Assembly (NCBI GenBank): GCA_045121095.1
Contig: JBGVFN010000146.1
Coordinates: 1 to 23,667, forward strand
Source: TWA4 sp045121095
GTDB lineage: Bacteria > Bacillota > Clostridia > Lachnospirales > Lachnospiraceae
Length of the DNA stretch: 23,667 nucleotides
Reading direction: 5' to 3'
The notes beneath the pieces were generated by a model. That model ran no database searches. It had not been told where the DNA came from and saw only the letters and a program-made list of their open reading frames with translations. The position numbers were made by a program, and so were the translations under genes. How positions within the stretch are numbered: position 1 is the first letter of the stretch; each line of letters opens with the position of its first letter. Below are positions 7,930-14,582 of the stretch, one piece after another.

Positions 7930-9018
7930 ATGGAACACTACAACCCTTTATTAACTGGTAATGACACTACCCACAAATTCATTACCATCGGTGAGATCAT
8001 GCTTCGTTTAACTCCGCCAAACTATGAGAAGATTCGTTCTGCTTCCACGTTCGAAGCAAGCTACGGCGGAAGTGAAGCAAACATTGCTCTGGCTCTGGCC
8101 AACCTTGGCATTGACAGTACTTTTTTCACCGTTGTACCCAACAACAGTGTAGGTAAAAGTGCGATTCGTATGATGCGAAGCAATGATGTTCACTGTACAC
8201 CTGTTATTTTAAGTACACCGGAACAGACGCCCACCCATCGTATGGGCTGCTACTACCTGGAAACCGGTTATGGTATTCGTGCCAGCAAAGTAATCTATGA
8301 CCGCAAGCACAGTGCGTTTACAGAATTTGATTACAGCACCATCGACATCGAACACCTTCTGGATGGATTTACCTGGCTCCATTTAAGCGGTATCACACCT
8401 GCCCTGTCATCCAGCTGCCGTCAGCTGGTCATCGACTGCCTGAAAGTTGCCAAGGAAAAAGGCCTGACTGTCAGCTTTGACGGCAACTTCCGCAGTACCC
8501 TGTGGACCTGGGAAGAAGCAAGGGATTTCTGTACCGAGTGTCTTCCTTATATTGATGTTCTTTTCGGCATTGAACCCTACCATCTGTGGAAAGATGAAAA
8601 TGACCACAGCAAAGGCGATCTGAAAGATGATATTCCTTACCGCCCCAGCTACGAAGAACAGGATGAAATTTTCGGTGTATTTATCGAACGCTACCCGAAC
8701 CTGAAATGTATTGCCCGTCATGTACGCTATGCACACACCGGCAGCGAAAACAGCCTGAAAGCTTTCGTATGGTATCAGGGACATACCTTCGAAAGTAAAT
8801 TATTTACATTCAATATTCTGGACCGTGTAGGCGGCGGTGATGCATTTGCCAGTGGTCTGATCTATGCCATGATGCATGATTATAAACCGATGGATATGGC
8901 AAACTTTGCCGTAGCCAGCAGTGTGATCAAACATACCATTCGCGGTGATGGTAATATCACAGATGATGCCAATACCATCCGCAATCTGATGAATATGAAT
9001 TACGATATTAAGCGTTAG
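7930..9018 (+). CDS. kdgK: PfkB family sugar kinase, probable 2-keto-3-deoxygluconate kinase
   Basis: 362 aa. PfkB kinases phosphorylate sugars or sugar acids with ATP. The substrate-side motif FEASYGGSEANIALALANLG (residues 42-61) and the ATP-side motif DRVGGGDAFASGL, with catalytic base D304, are both intact. The N-terminal ITIGEIMLRLTPP and the overall arrangement resemble KdgK of the Entner-Doudoroff and pectin/uronate pathways, giving 2-keto-3-deoxy-6-phosphogluconate. The specificity call is moderate, and no KDPG aldolase or uronate gene is adjacent. AGGAGG lies 7 nt before the ATG. It is the only plus-strand gene in the window, monocistronic, with its own promoter. The next feature downstream is a large structured element. 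Confidence 0.88.
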   Translation: MEHYNPLLTGNDTTHKFITIGEIMLRLTPPNYEKIRSASTFEASYGGSEANIALALANLGIDSTFFTVVPNNSVGKSAIRMMRSNDVHCTPVILSTPEQTPTHRMGCYYLETGYGIRASKVIYDRKHSAFTEFDYSTIDIEHLLDGFTWLHLSGITPALSSSCRQLVIDCLKVAKEKGLTVSFDGNFRSTLWTWEEARDFCTECLPYIDVLFGIEPYHLWKDENDHSKGDLKDDIPYRPSYEEQDEIFGVFIERYPNLKCIARHVRYAHTGSENSLKAFVWYQGHTFESKLFTFNILDRVGGGDAFASGLIYAMMHDYKPMDMANFAVASSVIKHTIRGDGNITDDANTIRNLMNMNYDIKR

Positions 9019-9047
9019 ATTGTGTAATTTTATAAGGTAGTGAAGGC

Positions 9048-9238
9048 TCCATTACAGAGCCACATTACACGGAGACACGCTCTCGCTCTGCAAACAAAGC
9101 TTCACTGGAGCTTTGTTTGCATGTTAACGATGCCCAAACGTAACGGACACTAAACTCTCGTCTTTCTTTATAGAAAGCCGCTCGTTAAGTGCCGACGTTT
9201 GACCAAAGGTCTCCTTAGCAATGTGGCTCTGTAATTCC
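9048..9238. repeat. 185-bp three-way-junction element with perfect 16-bp ends
   Basis: The terminal 16-mers at 9051-9066 (ATTACAGAGCCACATT) and 9220-9235 are exact inverted repeats. Inside them GGAGAC (9071-9076) pairs with GTCTCC (9209-9214). Two branches follow. The first is a perfect 13-bp hairpin (9089-9101 with 9109-9121). The second starts with CAAACGT (9135-9141) and ACGTTTG (9195-9201), continues through CGG/CCG and CACT/AGTG, and is capped by CTTTCT/AGAAAG. TCC flanks both ends, consistent with a 3-bp target duplication. It lies between convergent kdgK and azlD. Either a MITE or a structured RNA fits; no known Rfam class was recognised by eye. Confidence 0.7.
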
Positions 9239-9333
9239 GCCATTTACGTTTTTTATAAAAATCCGGCTCTTATATATGACATCATTTTCTATTTTTCCAC
9301 AGAGCATATCGAAATGACTCCCTGAAGTAAATT

Positions 9334-9666
9334 TTAAAATACATGCAGCAGCAACATATAACACACAGTCCCCCCAAGAATAGACAACAGAGTACTGTGT
9401 TTCCACTTATGAAGCAGTACCACTGCCAATACAGATACCGCTTCCGGAATTCCATGAGCAGCGGAGAAAATGTCCGTGCTGCGCAGACAATACACTACCA
9501 GCATGGCCATAATCGCAGCCGGCAGCACTTCTCCCAGATACAGAATCGGTTTTGGTGTATCTTTAGCGAACAATACAAAAGGCAGAAAACGAAGCAGCTG
9601 CGTTACCAGTGCCATCACTGCAATTAAAAGCAGAGAAGTTTTCACATCAATCATGCCATTTATCAT
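9334..9666 (-). CDS. azlD: AzlD family branched-chain amino acid exporter subunit
   Basis: 110 aa, the usual size for AzlD, with about four hydrophobic segments. These include LLLIAVMALVTQLLRFLPF near the N-terminus and a GEVLPAAIMAMLVVYCL stretch typical of the family. AzlD is the small partner of AzlC, and together they export branched-chain amino acids or analogues such as 4-azaleucine. AGGAGG sits 9 nt before the ATG, and the gene starts 13 nt after the azlC stop, so the two are one transcript. A short stretch between its end and the structured element at 9238 shows no other gene. Confidence 0.92.
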   Translation of the reverse strand: MINGMIDVKTSLLLIAVMALVTQLLRFLPFVLFAKDTPKPILYLGEVLPAAIMAMLVVYCLRSTDIFSAAHGIPEAVSVLAVVLLHKWKHSTLLSILGGTVCYMLLLHVF

Positions 9667-9679
9667 ACGGTACGGCCTC

Positions 9680-10453
9680 CTATCCTTCCTTTATTGTACT
9701 ATGTATATCTTCCGGAGAGCCATTTCTCTCATTACGCTCTACGGTTCCATCTGCATGCTCCATCTTTTCATCCCCCTGAACGATCTTACTTTTCAATAAA
9801 AACAAACCCACAGGAATGGCAAGCATGGAGGGAATTAAAAACTGATCCGGGCCAAAAATCAGCAGACAGATCAGGGAGATGGAAAGTCCCAGCAATGCGG
9901 GAATGTGCTGTCTGGTCTTTTCCCATTGTTCCACAAAAATCACCACAAACAATGCGGTCATGGAAAAATCAATTCCGGCCGTATCAAAGGTCAGAGCACT
10001 TCCGATCAATGCACCTGCCAGACTTCCGATCACCCAGTAGCATTGGTCAAACAGCGATACCAGTATATAATATGTCTTTCGGTTCACATCCCTCGGCAAA
10101 TCCGGATCACAGACTAAAGAATAGGTTTCATCCGTCAAAGAGAAAATCAGATACGGCTTCCATTTTCCCGTATTTCGGTATTTTTCCACCATGGAACTAC
10201 CATAAAAAAGATGTCTGGCATTGACCATCAATGTCATCAGACCGGCAGAAATTAAAGAAGCCCCGCCAGCCAGTAAATCCACACCCACATACTGCATGGA
10301 ACCGGCATAAATGGTCAGACTCATGAGAACGGCCCACCCGAAGGAATATCCTTTACTGTGCAGCAGAATTCCAAATCCAATTCCCAGCACAACATAACCG
10401 GCCATAACCGGCAGTGACGCCAGAAATGCATAGTTTAGTGTTCTTTTATTCAT
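9680..10453 (-). CDS. azlC: AzlC family branched-chain amino acid exporter
   Basis: About 257 aa from the chosen start. AzlC is the large membrane subunit of the AzlCD exporter. It has the family sequence SLPVMAGYVVLGIGFGILL in the first helix, SLTIYAGSMQYVG in the second segment, and the conserved NARHLFYG motif near residue 80. At least five further hydrophobic segments follow. A 38-residue hydrophilic tail, rich in Glu and Asn, extends beyond the last helix and runs up to the azlD leader. The Met at 10453 gives the usual N-terminus and has a GGGG-type RBS 8 nt upstream; the in-frame ATG at 10468 lacks one. A promoter lies immediately upstream. Confidence 0.92.
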   Translation of the reverse strand: MNKRTLNYAFLASLPVMAGYVVLGIGFGILLHSKGYSFGWAVLMSLTIYAGSMQYVGVDLLAGGASLISAGLMTLMVNARHLFYGSSMVEKYRNTGKWKPYLIFSLTDETYSLVCDPDLPRDVNRKTYYILVSLFDQCYWVIGSLAGALIGSALTFDTAGIDFSMTALFVVIFVEQWEKTRQHIPALLGLSISLICLLIFGPDQFLIPSMLAIPVGLFLLKSKIVQGDEKMEHADGTVERNERNGSPEDIHSTIKEG

Positions 10454-10475
10454 AACTTCGTACCCCATTTACAAA

Positions 10476-10516
10476 AAACTAGTTTCCACTATACCGTATT
10501 CAGACAAGATTTGCAA
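10476..10516 (-). promoter_or_regulatory. azlCD promoter with a palindrome at the start site
   Basis: On the minus strand TTGCAA (10516-10511), a 17-nt spacer and TATAGT (10493-10488) form a good sigma-A promoter. The 10-bp palindrome AAACTAGTTT (10476-10485) falls at the expected transcription start and could bind a repressor. The terminator of the upstream ABC cassette ends within a few bases of the -35 box. Confidence 0.65.
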
Positions 10517-10518
10517 TC

Positions 10519-10559
10519 AAAAAACTGCCACTCACACTCCAAAGGACTGCAAGTGACAG
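10519..10559 (-). terminator. Terminator of the GntR-ABC cassette
   Basis: Minus-strand hairpin from CTGTCACT to AGTGGCAG with one mismatch and an interrupted inner stem, followed directly by a run of six T. It begins 4 nt after the permease stop codon. Confidence 0.75.
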
Positions 10560-10563
10560 CGAC

Positions 10564-11241
10564 TTAAAACTCTTTCTTTTGCACAATTTTTACACTAATC
10601 CCATAGGATAAACCCAACGCTGCTGCCAATATCAAACCAGCGGTGAGCAAAACCGGGATGCTATCCAGATTGTCAAGCCAGTGAAGAAAAGCCTCTACAT
10701 CCAGCTGAAATTCTTCGATTGCTTTTCCGATCAAAACCACCAGAGCGAAAATGCCTCCATACACCAGCATCATAACCATTTTCCCCTTTTCCCCACCAAA
10801 TTTCAGCTGTATGGGAAGCAACACAGCCATAAAAAACAGTGTGAGCAAAAGCAGGAGACAGGAAGTTATCAGCCAGTCGGATATGGAAAAAACTGGATTT
10901 TTCCATATCTGGTAAACGGTGGTCACTGCCACAGCAAGCAGCCATGCCCCTGTGCCAACACTGGTTCCAAACAAATATTTTTCCAGCACATAATCTTTTC
11001 GGCTGATGGGCAGGGAAAATAAAAATGCATTGCCATTGTCAAATTCATCGTAACTGATGGTGCTTAATACAAAAAACATGCACATCACACCCATATAGGT
11101 TACCAGAAAATCCGGCTCAAAAAAATTGATAAAACCCATGGCGCATAAAATCATAATAGCAAAAAACTGTTTCTGATTTTTCATCAGCTTCATATCTTTA
11201 ATAAACAGCCCTTTTATACTTCCGTTGATCCATCCATTCAT
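10564..11241 (-). CDS. ABC-2 type transporter permease
   Basis: 225 aa with six likely membrane helices, for example FFAIMILCAMGFINFF, LLLLLTLFFMAVLLPIQL and LLTAGLILAAALGLSYGI. The segment YDEFDNGNAFLFSLPISRKDYVLEKY between the second and third helices is typical of the ABC2_membrane_5 family, found next to YtrA-type regulators. It is the membrane half of an exporter or membrane-stress pump with the ATPase just upstream. The start overlaps the ATPase stop by 4 nt (ATGA), which fits coupled translation and a 1:1 complex. The transported compound is unknown; relatives respond to cell-wall-active peptides and antibiotics. A terminator follows immediately. Confidence 0.88.
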   Translation of the reverse strand: MNGWINGSIKGLFIKDMKLMKNQKQFFAIMILCAMGFINFFEPDFLVTYMGVMCMFFVLSTISYDEFDNGNAFLFSLPISRKDYVLEKYLFGTSVGTGAWLLAVAVTTVYQIWKNPVFSISDWLITSCLLLLLTLFFMAVLLPIQLKFGGEKGKMVMMLVYGGIFALVVLIGKAIEEFQLDVEAFLHWLDNLDSIPVLLTAGLILAAALGLSYGISVKIVQKKEF

Positions 11242-12089
11242 ACTGCAGCACCTCGAATCATCATCATAATCATCGCATCAATGGTTCCTCTTTCCACCAC
11301 AATCTCCGGATAATTTTCCAGATAAAACTGCTTCTGATTGGTCAGGCAGCAGTATCCAAAGGATTCTTCCTTTACCTTCAGCAAATACGCCTGATCCATC
11401 TTTTGAAACTGTCCGGCATCCACTTTTAAAATAGCATAATCACTCAGCAGCACATCCGTATCTTCATGCAGAACGATTTTTCCCTTATGGATCATGTACA
11501 GATCATCACAAATACTTTCCAGATCACTGGATATATGAGAACTGATCAAAATAGAATGTTCCTCATCTGCTTCCATAAATTCCCGTAAAAGCTCCAGCAG
11601 TTCATCTCTTGCCACCACATCCAGTCCTGCAGTAGGTTCATCCAGAATCAGCAAAGACGCCCCATGTGTAATGGCTGTCACCACTTTTAATTTTGCTTTC
11701 ATACCCGTGGAAAACTCTTTGATCTGCTGATCCAGAGGCAGACCAAAACGACTGCACAGCTCCATAAAATAAGTTTTATCAAATTGCTCATACATGCTTT
11801 CCAGCACCGGAATCACATCTTTCACCGTCAGATAACCACTGAACCCGGAATCTGCCAGAACTACACCGATTTTTTGCCGTTCTTTTCTATTAAGCTCTCG
11901 AATATCCTTTCCAAACATCTGAATCTGCCCGCCATCTATGGAGATCAATCCCAAAATGGATTTGAATGTGGTACTTTTGCCAGCACCATTCTGACCAACC
12001 AGCCCGGTTACATATCCGGGCATGACTTCCAACGAACACTCCAGGGCAAATTGGTCATACTTTTTACTCAATTTTTCAATCTTCAACAT
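11238..12089 (-). CDS. ABC transporter ATP-binding protein, YtrB-like
   Basis: 283 aa. Walker A GQNGAGKST is at residues 32-40, a divergent signature FSTGMKAKL replaces LSGGQ, Walker B is LLILDEPTAGLD, and the switch His lies in SSHIS. The Q-loop region reads GVVLADSGF, without the usual glutamine, as in other YtrB-like proteins of small GntR cassettes. The last 80 residues form an accessory C-terminal region. It powers the permease encoded next, with a 4-nt overlap. GGAGG about 8 nt before the ATG is the RBS. It follows the GntR gene by 45 bp, where an imperfect 18-bp tandem duplication (around 12105-12141) occupies most of the gap. Confidence 0.93.
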   Translation of the reverse strand: MLKIEKLSKKYDQFALECSLEVMPGYVTGLVGQNGAGKSTTFKSILGLISIDGGQIQMFGKDIRELNRKERQKIGVVLADSGFSGYLTVKDVIPVLESMYEQFDKTYFMELCSRFGLPLDQQIKEFSTGMKAKLKVVTAITHGASLLILDEPTAGLDVVARDELLELLREFMEADEEHSILISSHISSDLESICDDLYMIHKGKIVLHEDTDVLLSDYAILKVDAGQFQKMDQAYLLKVKEESFGYCCLTNQKQFYLENYPEIVVERGTIDAMIMMMIRGAAV

Positions 12090-12134
12090 AACCGATTCCT
12101 CCAGATTCCTGCTGCTTATTCTTCCGCCTGCTGC

Positions 12135-12506
12135 TTATTCCTCCAGCAGCAGCTGAAATAATTCACTTATCTCCGCATTGCTTAACCCGTATCGTCTTCC
12201 TTTTTGAATGGCCATTTCCAAATCGGTTTCGACTTCTTTCTTTTGTTCCTCCATCATCCGTTCCTGATTGGCAGCTGCAACATAAGTCCCCTTTCCATGG
12301 ACAGTAACCGTAAAACCTTCTTCTTCCAGATTATCATACGATTTCTTTACTGTAAGGGCACTGATCTTCAGATCTTTTGACAGAGAACGAACAGATGGCA
12401 GTGCTTCATGTTCCTTTAATTCACCATTGCATATCATCGCTTTTACCTGCTCCATGATCTGCTCATAAATAGGTACCATGGATGAATGGTTTATGATCAG
12501 TTTCAT
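12135..12506 (-). CDS. GntR family transcriptional regulator, YtrA subfamily
   Basis: About 123 aa from the chosen start. An N-terminal winged helix-turn-helix includes VPIYEQIMEQVKAMI, LPSVRSLSKDLKISALTVKKSYDNLEEEG and GKGTYVA, followed by a short helical tail without a ligand domain. This is the YtrA architecture, which represses its own ABC operon. The ATG at 12506 has AGGAGG 7 nt upstream; the longer frame to 12560 would start inside the promoter, so it is rejected. The gene heads a three-gene unit with the ABC ATPase and permease. The promoter and a long inverted repeat lie directly upstream, so autoregulation is very likely. The inducer is unknown. Confidence 0.93.
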   Translation of the reverse strand: MKLIINHSSMVPIYEQIMEQVKAMICNGELKEHEALPSVRSLSKDLKISALTVKKSYDNLEEEGFTVTVHGKGTYVAAANQERMMEEQKKEVETDLEMAIQKGRRYGLSNAEISELFQLLLEE

Positions 12507-12527
12507 ACGCTTACCTCCTCTGTTCAT

Positions 12528-12586
12528 AAACAGTATATAACAGTGTATAACTGTTGTCAAGTGTTGTATTCTGTTATATACTGTTT
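12528..12586 (-). promoter_or_regulatory. Promoter and inverted-repeat operator of the GntR-ABC unit
   Basis: On the minus strand TTGACA (12560-12555), exactly 17 nt, then TATACT (12537-12532). Perfect 16-bp inverted repeats, AAACAGTATATAACAG at 12528-12543 and its complement at 12571-12586, flank it. One arm covers the -10 box and the other lies upstream of -35. A further partial dyad (CAGTGTATAACTG) lies in the spacer. The layout suggests repressor dimers on both sides of the RNA polymerase site. Confidence 0.8.
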
Positions 12587-12648
12587 ATCTCAAACACGCT
12601 CTAGTTCAGCAGAGCATCACCCTTCGGAAAATCCCCTGGAAAAATCAT

Positions 12649-13185
12649 TCAAAAAGATGCCGCAAGCCGTGCACAGGACTTTAACATGGTCAAAAACTGT
12701 TCCGGTGAAATGCACTCTTTTTCCAGAATCCAGTTCTGAATGGCTCCCGCCATCCCCTCTGTAAAAAAGCGAACATGAAATTCCTGTACTTCCCCCTCCG
12801 GCACTGTTTCCATCAACCGTTTTTTCATAACAGGATATAAAAGTTCCTTAAAATAATCCGAAAAAGAATTTTGTCCGCCGCCTTCAAATACTTTGCTGTA
12901 AAAGGACCGATTCTCATAAAGATATGTACACAGCTCCTGCAGAAAATCATAGCTGTTTTCATATACGTTCTGGCTGGCTGATTCAAAAAACTCCGTATCA
13001 TAAATCCAGTGAACCAGATCGTATTTATCCTTAAAATGGTAATAAAAGCTCTTTCGGTTCAGATTGCATTTTTCACAGATATCCGTCACTCTGACCTTTG
13101 AAAAAGGAATTTCTTTCAGTAATTCCTTCAGCGTCAGAGCCAGCATATGTTTTGTTACATTCAGATTTGTATTCAGATCCGCCAT
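12649..13185 (-). CDS. TetR family transcriptional regulator (DhaS-like)
   Basis: 178 aa. Helix-turn-helix at about residues 25-52 (FSKVRVTDICEKCNLNRKSFYYHF), followed by YHFKDKYDLVHWIYDTEF, the form typical of the small DhaS-like TetR branch, and a short helical C-terminal domain. GGGG about 9 nt before the ATG serves as the RBS. No intact target gene is adjacent on its strand. Upstream lies a remnant of a MATE exporter, so the regulator may have controlled that exporter and now be orphaned or regulate elsewhere. Degenerate fragments of the dispersed repeat lie on both sides. The ligand is unknown. Confidence 0.9.
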   Translation of the reverse strand: MADLNTNLNVTKHMLALTLKELLKEIPFSKVRVTDICEKCNLNRKSFYYHFKDKYDLVHWIYDTEFFESASQNVYENSYDFLQELCTYLYENRSFYSKVFEGGGQNSFSDYFKELLYPVMKKRLMETVPEGEVQEFHVRFFTEGMAGAIQNWILEKECISPEQFLTMLKSCARLAASF

Positions 13186-13216
13186 AATATCTTCCCCTTT
13201 CCCATTAAACTTTTTT

Positions 13217-13290
13217 CGACGATTCAGCAGAGCATGAATGTCTGCCGAATTTATTCAAGACAATTCAGCCTCTGATGAACTGTTACAATT
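13217..13290 (+). repeat. Dispersed hairpin repeat, copy 3 (degenerate)
   Basis: The right half matches copies 1 and 2: ATGAATG, then GAATTTATTCAAGACA, TTCAG and GAACTGTTAC in the same order. The hairpin arms have decayed and the left half is rearranged. A 13-mer from it, TTCAGCAGAGCAT, recurs at 12604-12616 beyond the TetR gene, which may be another fragment. Confidence 0.55.
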
Positions 13291-13298
13291 TTCTCAAT

Positions 13299-13357
13299 AA
13301 AAATAAAAAAAATGACGCAGCTTATCTGTCCAAAAAAACAGATAAGTCTCGTCATTT
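13299..13357 (-). terminator. Strong intrinsic terminator or attenuator
   Basis: AAATGACG (13310-13317) pairs with CGTCATTT (13350-13357), a 3x3 internal loop follows, then CTTATCTGT (13321-13329) pairs with ACAGATAAG (13338-13346). On the minus strand it is followed by a long T-rich run, whereas the plus strand has only three T. It terminates the short transcript predicted from the promoter at 13435-13463 and could act as an attenuator ahead of the TetR gene. Confidence 0.8.
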
Positions 13358-13428
13358 CAGATGAAGCCAGGATTATTCGTCCAGTGTTGTTGACGTCATC
13401 GCACATTTGTGCCGACTACTTCCTTATT
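13299..13428 (-). ncRNA. Candidate small RNA or attenuated leader
   Basis: A well-formed promoter and a strong terminator on the same strand bracket about 130 nt with no convincing gene. Besides the terminator, the RNA would contain a small GCACA/TGTGC hairpin near 13400-13411. An ATG at 13406 opens a 51-codon frame (MCDDVNNTGR...) ending at 13251. It has only a poor SD (12-nt spacing) and runs through the terminator and into the repeat, so it is more likely non-coding. A leader peptide controlling read-through to the TetR gene cannot be excluded. Confidence 0.45.
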
Positions 13429-13434
13429 TCTTTA

Positions 13435-13463
13435 AGTATAACAAATATAGTAACTTTTGTAAA
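13435..13463 (-). promoter_or_regulatory. Minus-strand promoter of the candidate small RNA
   Basis: TTTACA (13463-13458), a spacer of exactly 17 nt, and TATACT (13440-13435). The next downstream start codon of a recognised gene is 250 bp away, past a strong terminator. Confidence 0.6.
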
Positions 13464-13506
13464 CAGAAAAGTTTCGAACACTTGCTGAACAAACTCCGTC
13501 CGGAGC

Positions 13507-13542
13507 GTATCTGGCGTACTGTCCGTATCTGGCGTACTATCA
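13507..13542. repeat. 18-bp tandem duplication
   Basis: GTATCTGGCGTACTGTCC is followed immediately by a second copy differing at the last few positions (GTATCTGGCGTACTATCA). It lies just beyond the stop of the MATE remnant and is probably non-functional. Confidence 0.7.
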
Positions 13543-13550
13543 CCTTATTA

Positions 13551-13760
13551 TCAATCCAGCGCTTTTACTGTCTGCGCCGAGGTAATCTGCACCTTCTCCA
13601 TCCATTTTCCAGAATAATACCGGACAGCTCCTACCAGTGCTGCACAGCACCAGGTCAGAGGTGAAACCCACCACAAACCATGATATCCAAACCAGGCTGT
13701 GAATAGGAAGGTAAAACTGATTCGGGTAATCACTTCGCTGACCCCCATTAAAATCGTCAC
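13551..13760 (-). pseudogene. C-terminal remnant of a MATE exporter
   Basis: A 69-codon frame translates to a segment with GVSEVITRISFTFLF, then WFGYHGLWWVSPLTWCCAAL and YYSGKWMEK. This is the order seen at the end of MATE proteins: the last two helices, the GxxGxxxxxPxxW loop and a short basic tail. The other roughly 390 residues are missing. The frame begins at a GTG with no RBS, next to the terminator of the ABC operon upstream. It lies beside a TetR regulator, an arrangement common for exporters, so it is probably what is left of a regulated efflux locus. It is unrelated in position to the intact MATE at 1148. Confidence 0.7.
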
Positions 13761-13776
13761 TTTTTATATAACACCA

Positions 13777-13807
13777 AAGGAGCCGACACATTATTTGCCG
13801 ACTCCTT
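13777..13807 (-). terminator. Terminator of the PLDc_N-ABC cassette
   Basis: AAGGAGTCGGCA and TGTCGGCTCCTT form 12 consecutive pairs on the minus strand, two of them G-U. The plus-strand version would have two mismatches, which marks the minus strand as the transcribed one. It lies 5 nt past the permease stop. The T-tract is weak. Confidence 0.65.
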
Positions 13808-13811
13808 GCTT

Positions 13812-14582
13812 TCAAATCTTTTTCTTATCGATCATTTTTAAGCCTGCAGCGATACACGCTGCTGCTGTCACAATTGTTATCCAGATGCTCTTTTTGTAAT
13901 CTCCTTCCTGACTGATTCCACCCAATAAAGAGACAGAATCCATAAGCTTTGCGGGCATATAAGGCGCTATCTTTGGAAACAGGCCCGCCAGATACACTGC
14001 GAAAACACCTCCGCCTGTACCCAATAACACGCCTGTGCTGTTATGGGCCAGTACAGAAAAAAGCACCATTACAGCGATGGTCCATATTCCAAACAGCCAC
14101 CAGCAGGCTGCTGCTTCCACCAAATTAGAAGCGATGCTGTTATCCCAGAAATACGCATTATAGCCGTAAGTTATGCCGTAACAAAACCAGTATCCTGCTG
14201 TCCAGAGTACCAACATCCATCCTGCCTTTGCTGCCACCACTTTCCAGCGATCCAGCCCTTTTGTTAATACCAGGATCAAAGTGCCTGACTGATATTCCCC
14301 GGTAAATGTATTGCTGTACAGCAGTACAAAAATAATCAGGGCCATCGGAATATTTTTAAAAAACTGTGTCCAGGAGGTGATGGCATCTACCTGTACCTCG
14401 GTTACTATCAGACCGCTTCCTTCCAGAGAATCCGACATTACTTCCATCAGCCAGGGGATTAATTTGGCAATGGCCGGGTTCATAATCCCAAATAATAAGA
14501 AAATCAGAAGCAGAATCATCAGACGTCCGGACCGAATGGTTTCCATCCATTCTTTTTTTAAAAAAGCACACCATGTTTTCAT
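13812..14582 (-). CDS. ABC-2 type transporter permease
   Basis: 256 aa. The N-terminal KKEWMETIRSGRLMILLLIFLLFGIMNPAIA pattern, with a short basic stretch before the first helix and an FGIMNP turn, is typical of ABC2_membrane permeases of the bacitracin and lantibiotic self-protection type. About six helices follow, and the FTGEYQSGTLILVLTKGL loop after the second helix is well kept. The start overlaps the ATPase stop by 4 nt (ATGA). It is the last gene of the PLDc_N-ATPase-permease cassette. A role in exporting or resisting membrane-active peptides is known for relatives, but the substrate here is unknown. Confidence 0.9.
   Translation of the reverse strand: MKTWCAFLKKEWMETIRSGRLMILLLIFLLFGIMNPAIAKLIPWLMEVMSDSLEGSGLIVTEVQVDAITSWTQFFKNIPMALIIFVLLYSNTFTGEYQSGTLILVLTKGLDRWKVVAAKAGWMLVLWTAGYWFCYGITYGYNAYFWDNSIASNLVEAAACWWLFGIWTIAVMVLFSVLAHNSTGVLLGTGGGVFAVYLAGLFPKIAPYMPAKLMDSVSLLGGISQEGDYKKSIWITIVTAAACIAAGLKMIDKKKI

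Noticed and set aside
12604..12616. Full fourth copy of the dispersed repeat
   Set aside because: Only a 13-bp match to copy 3 is present, too little to call an element.
13540..13815. 91-codon minus-strand frame overlapping the MATE remnant
   Set aside because: The other frame (13551-13760) shows clear MATE-like helices and motifs; this one does not, and it crosses a terminator.
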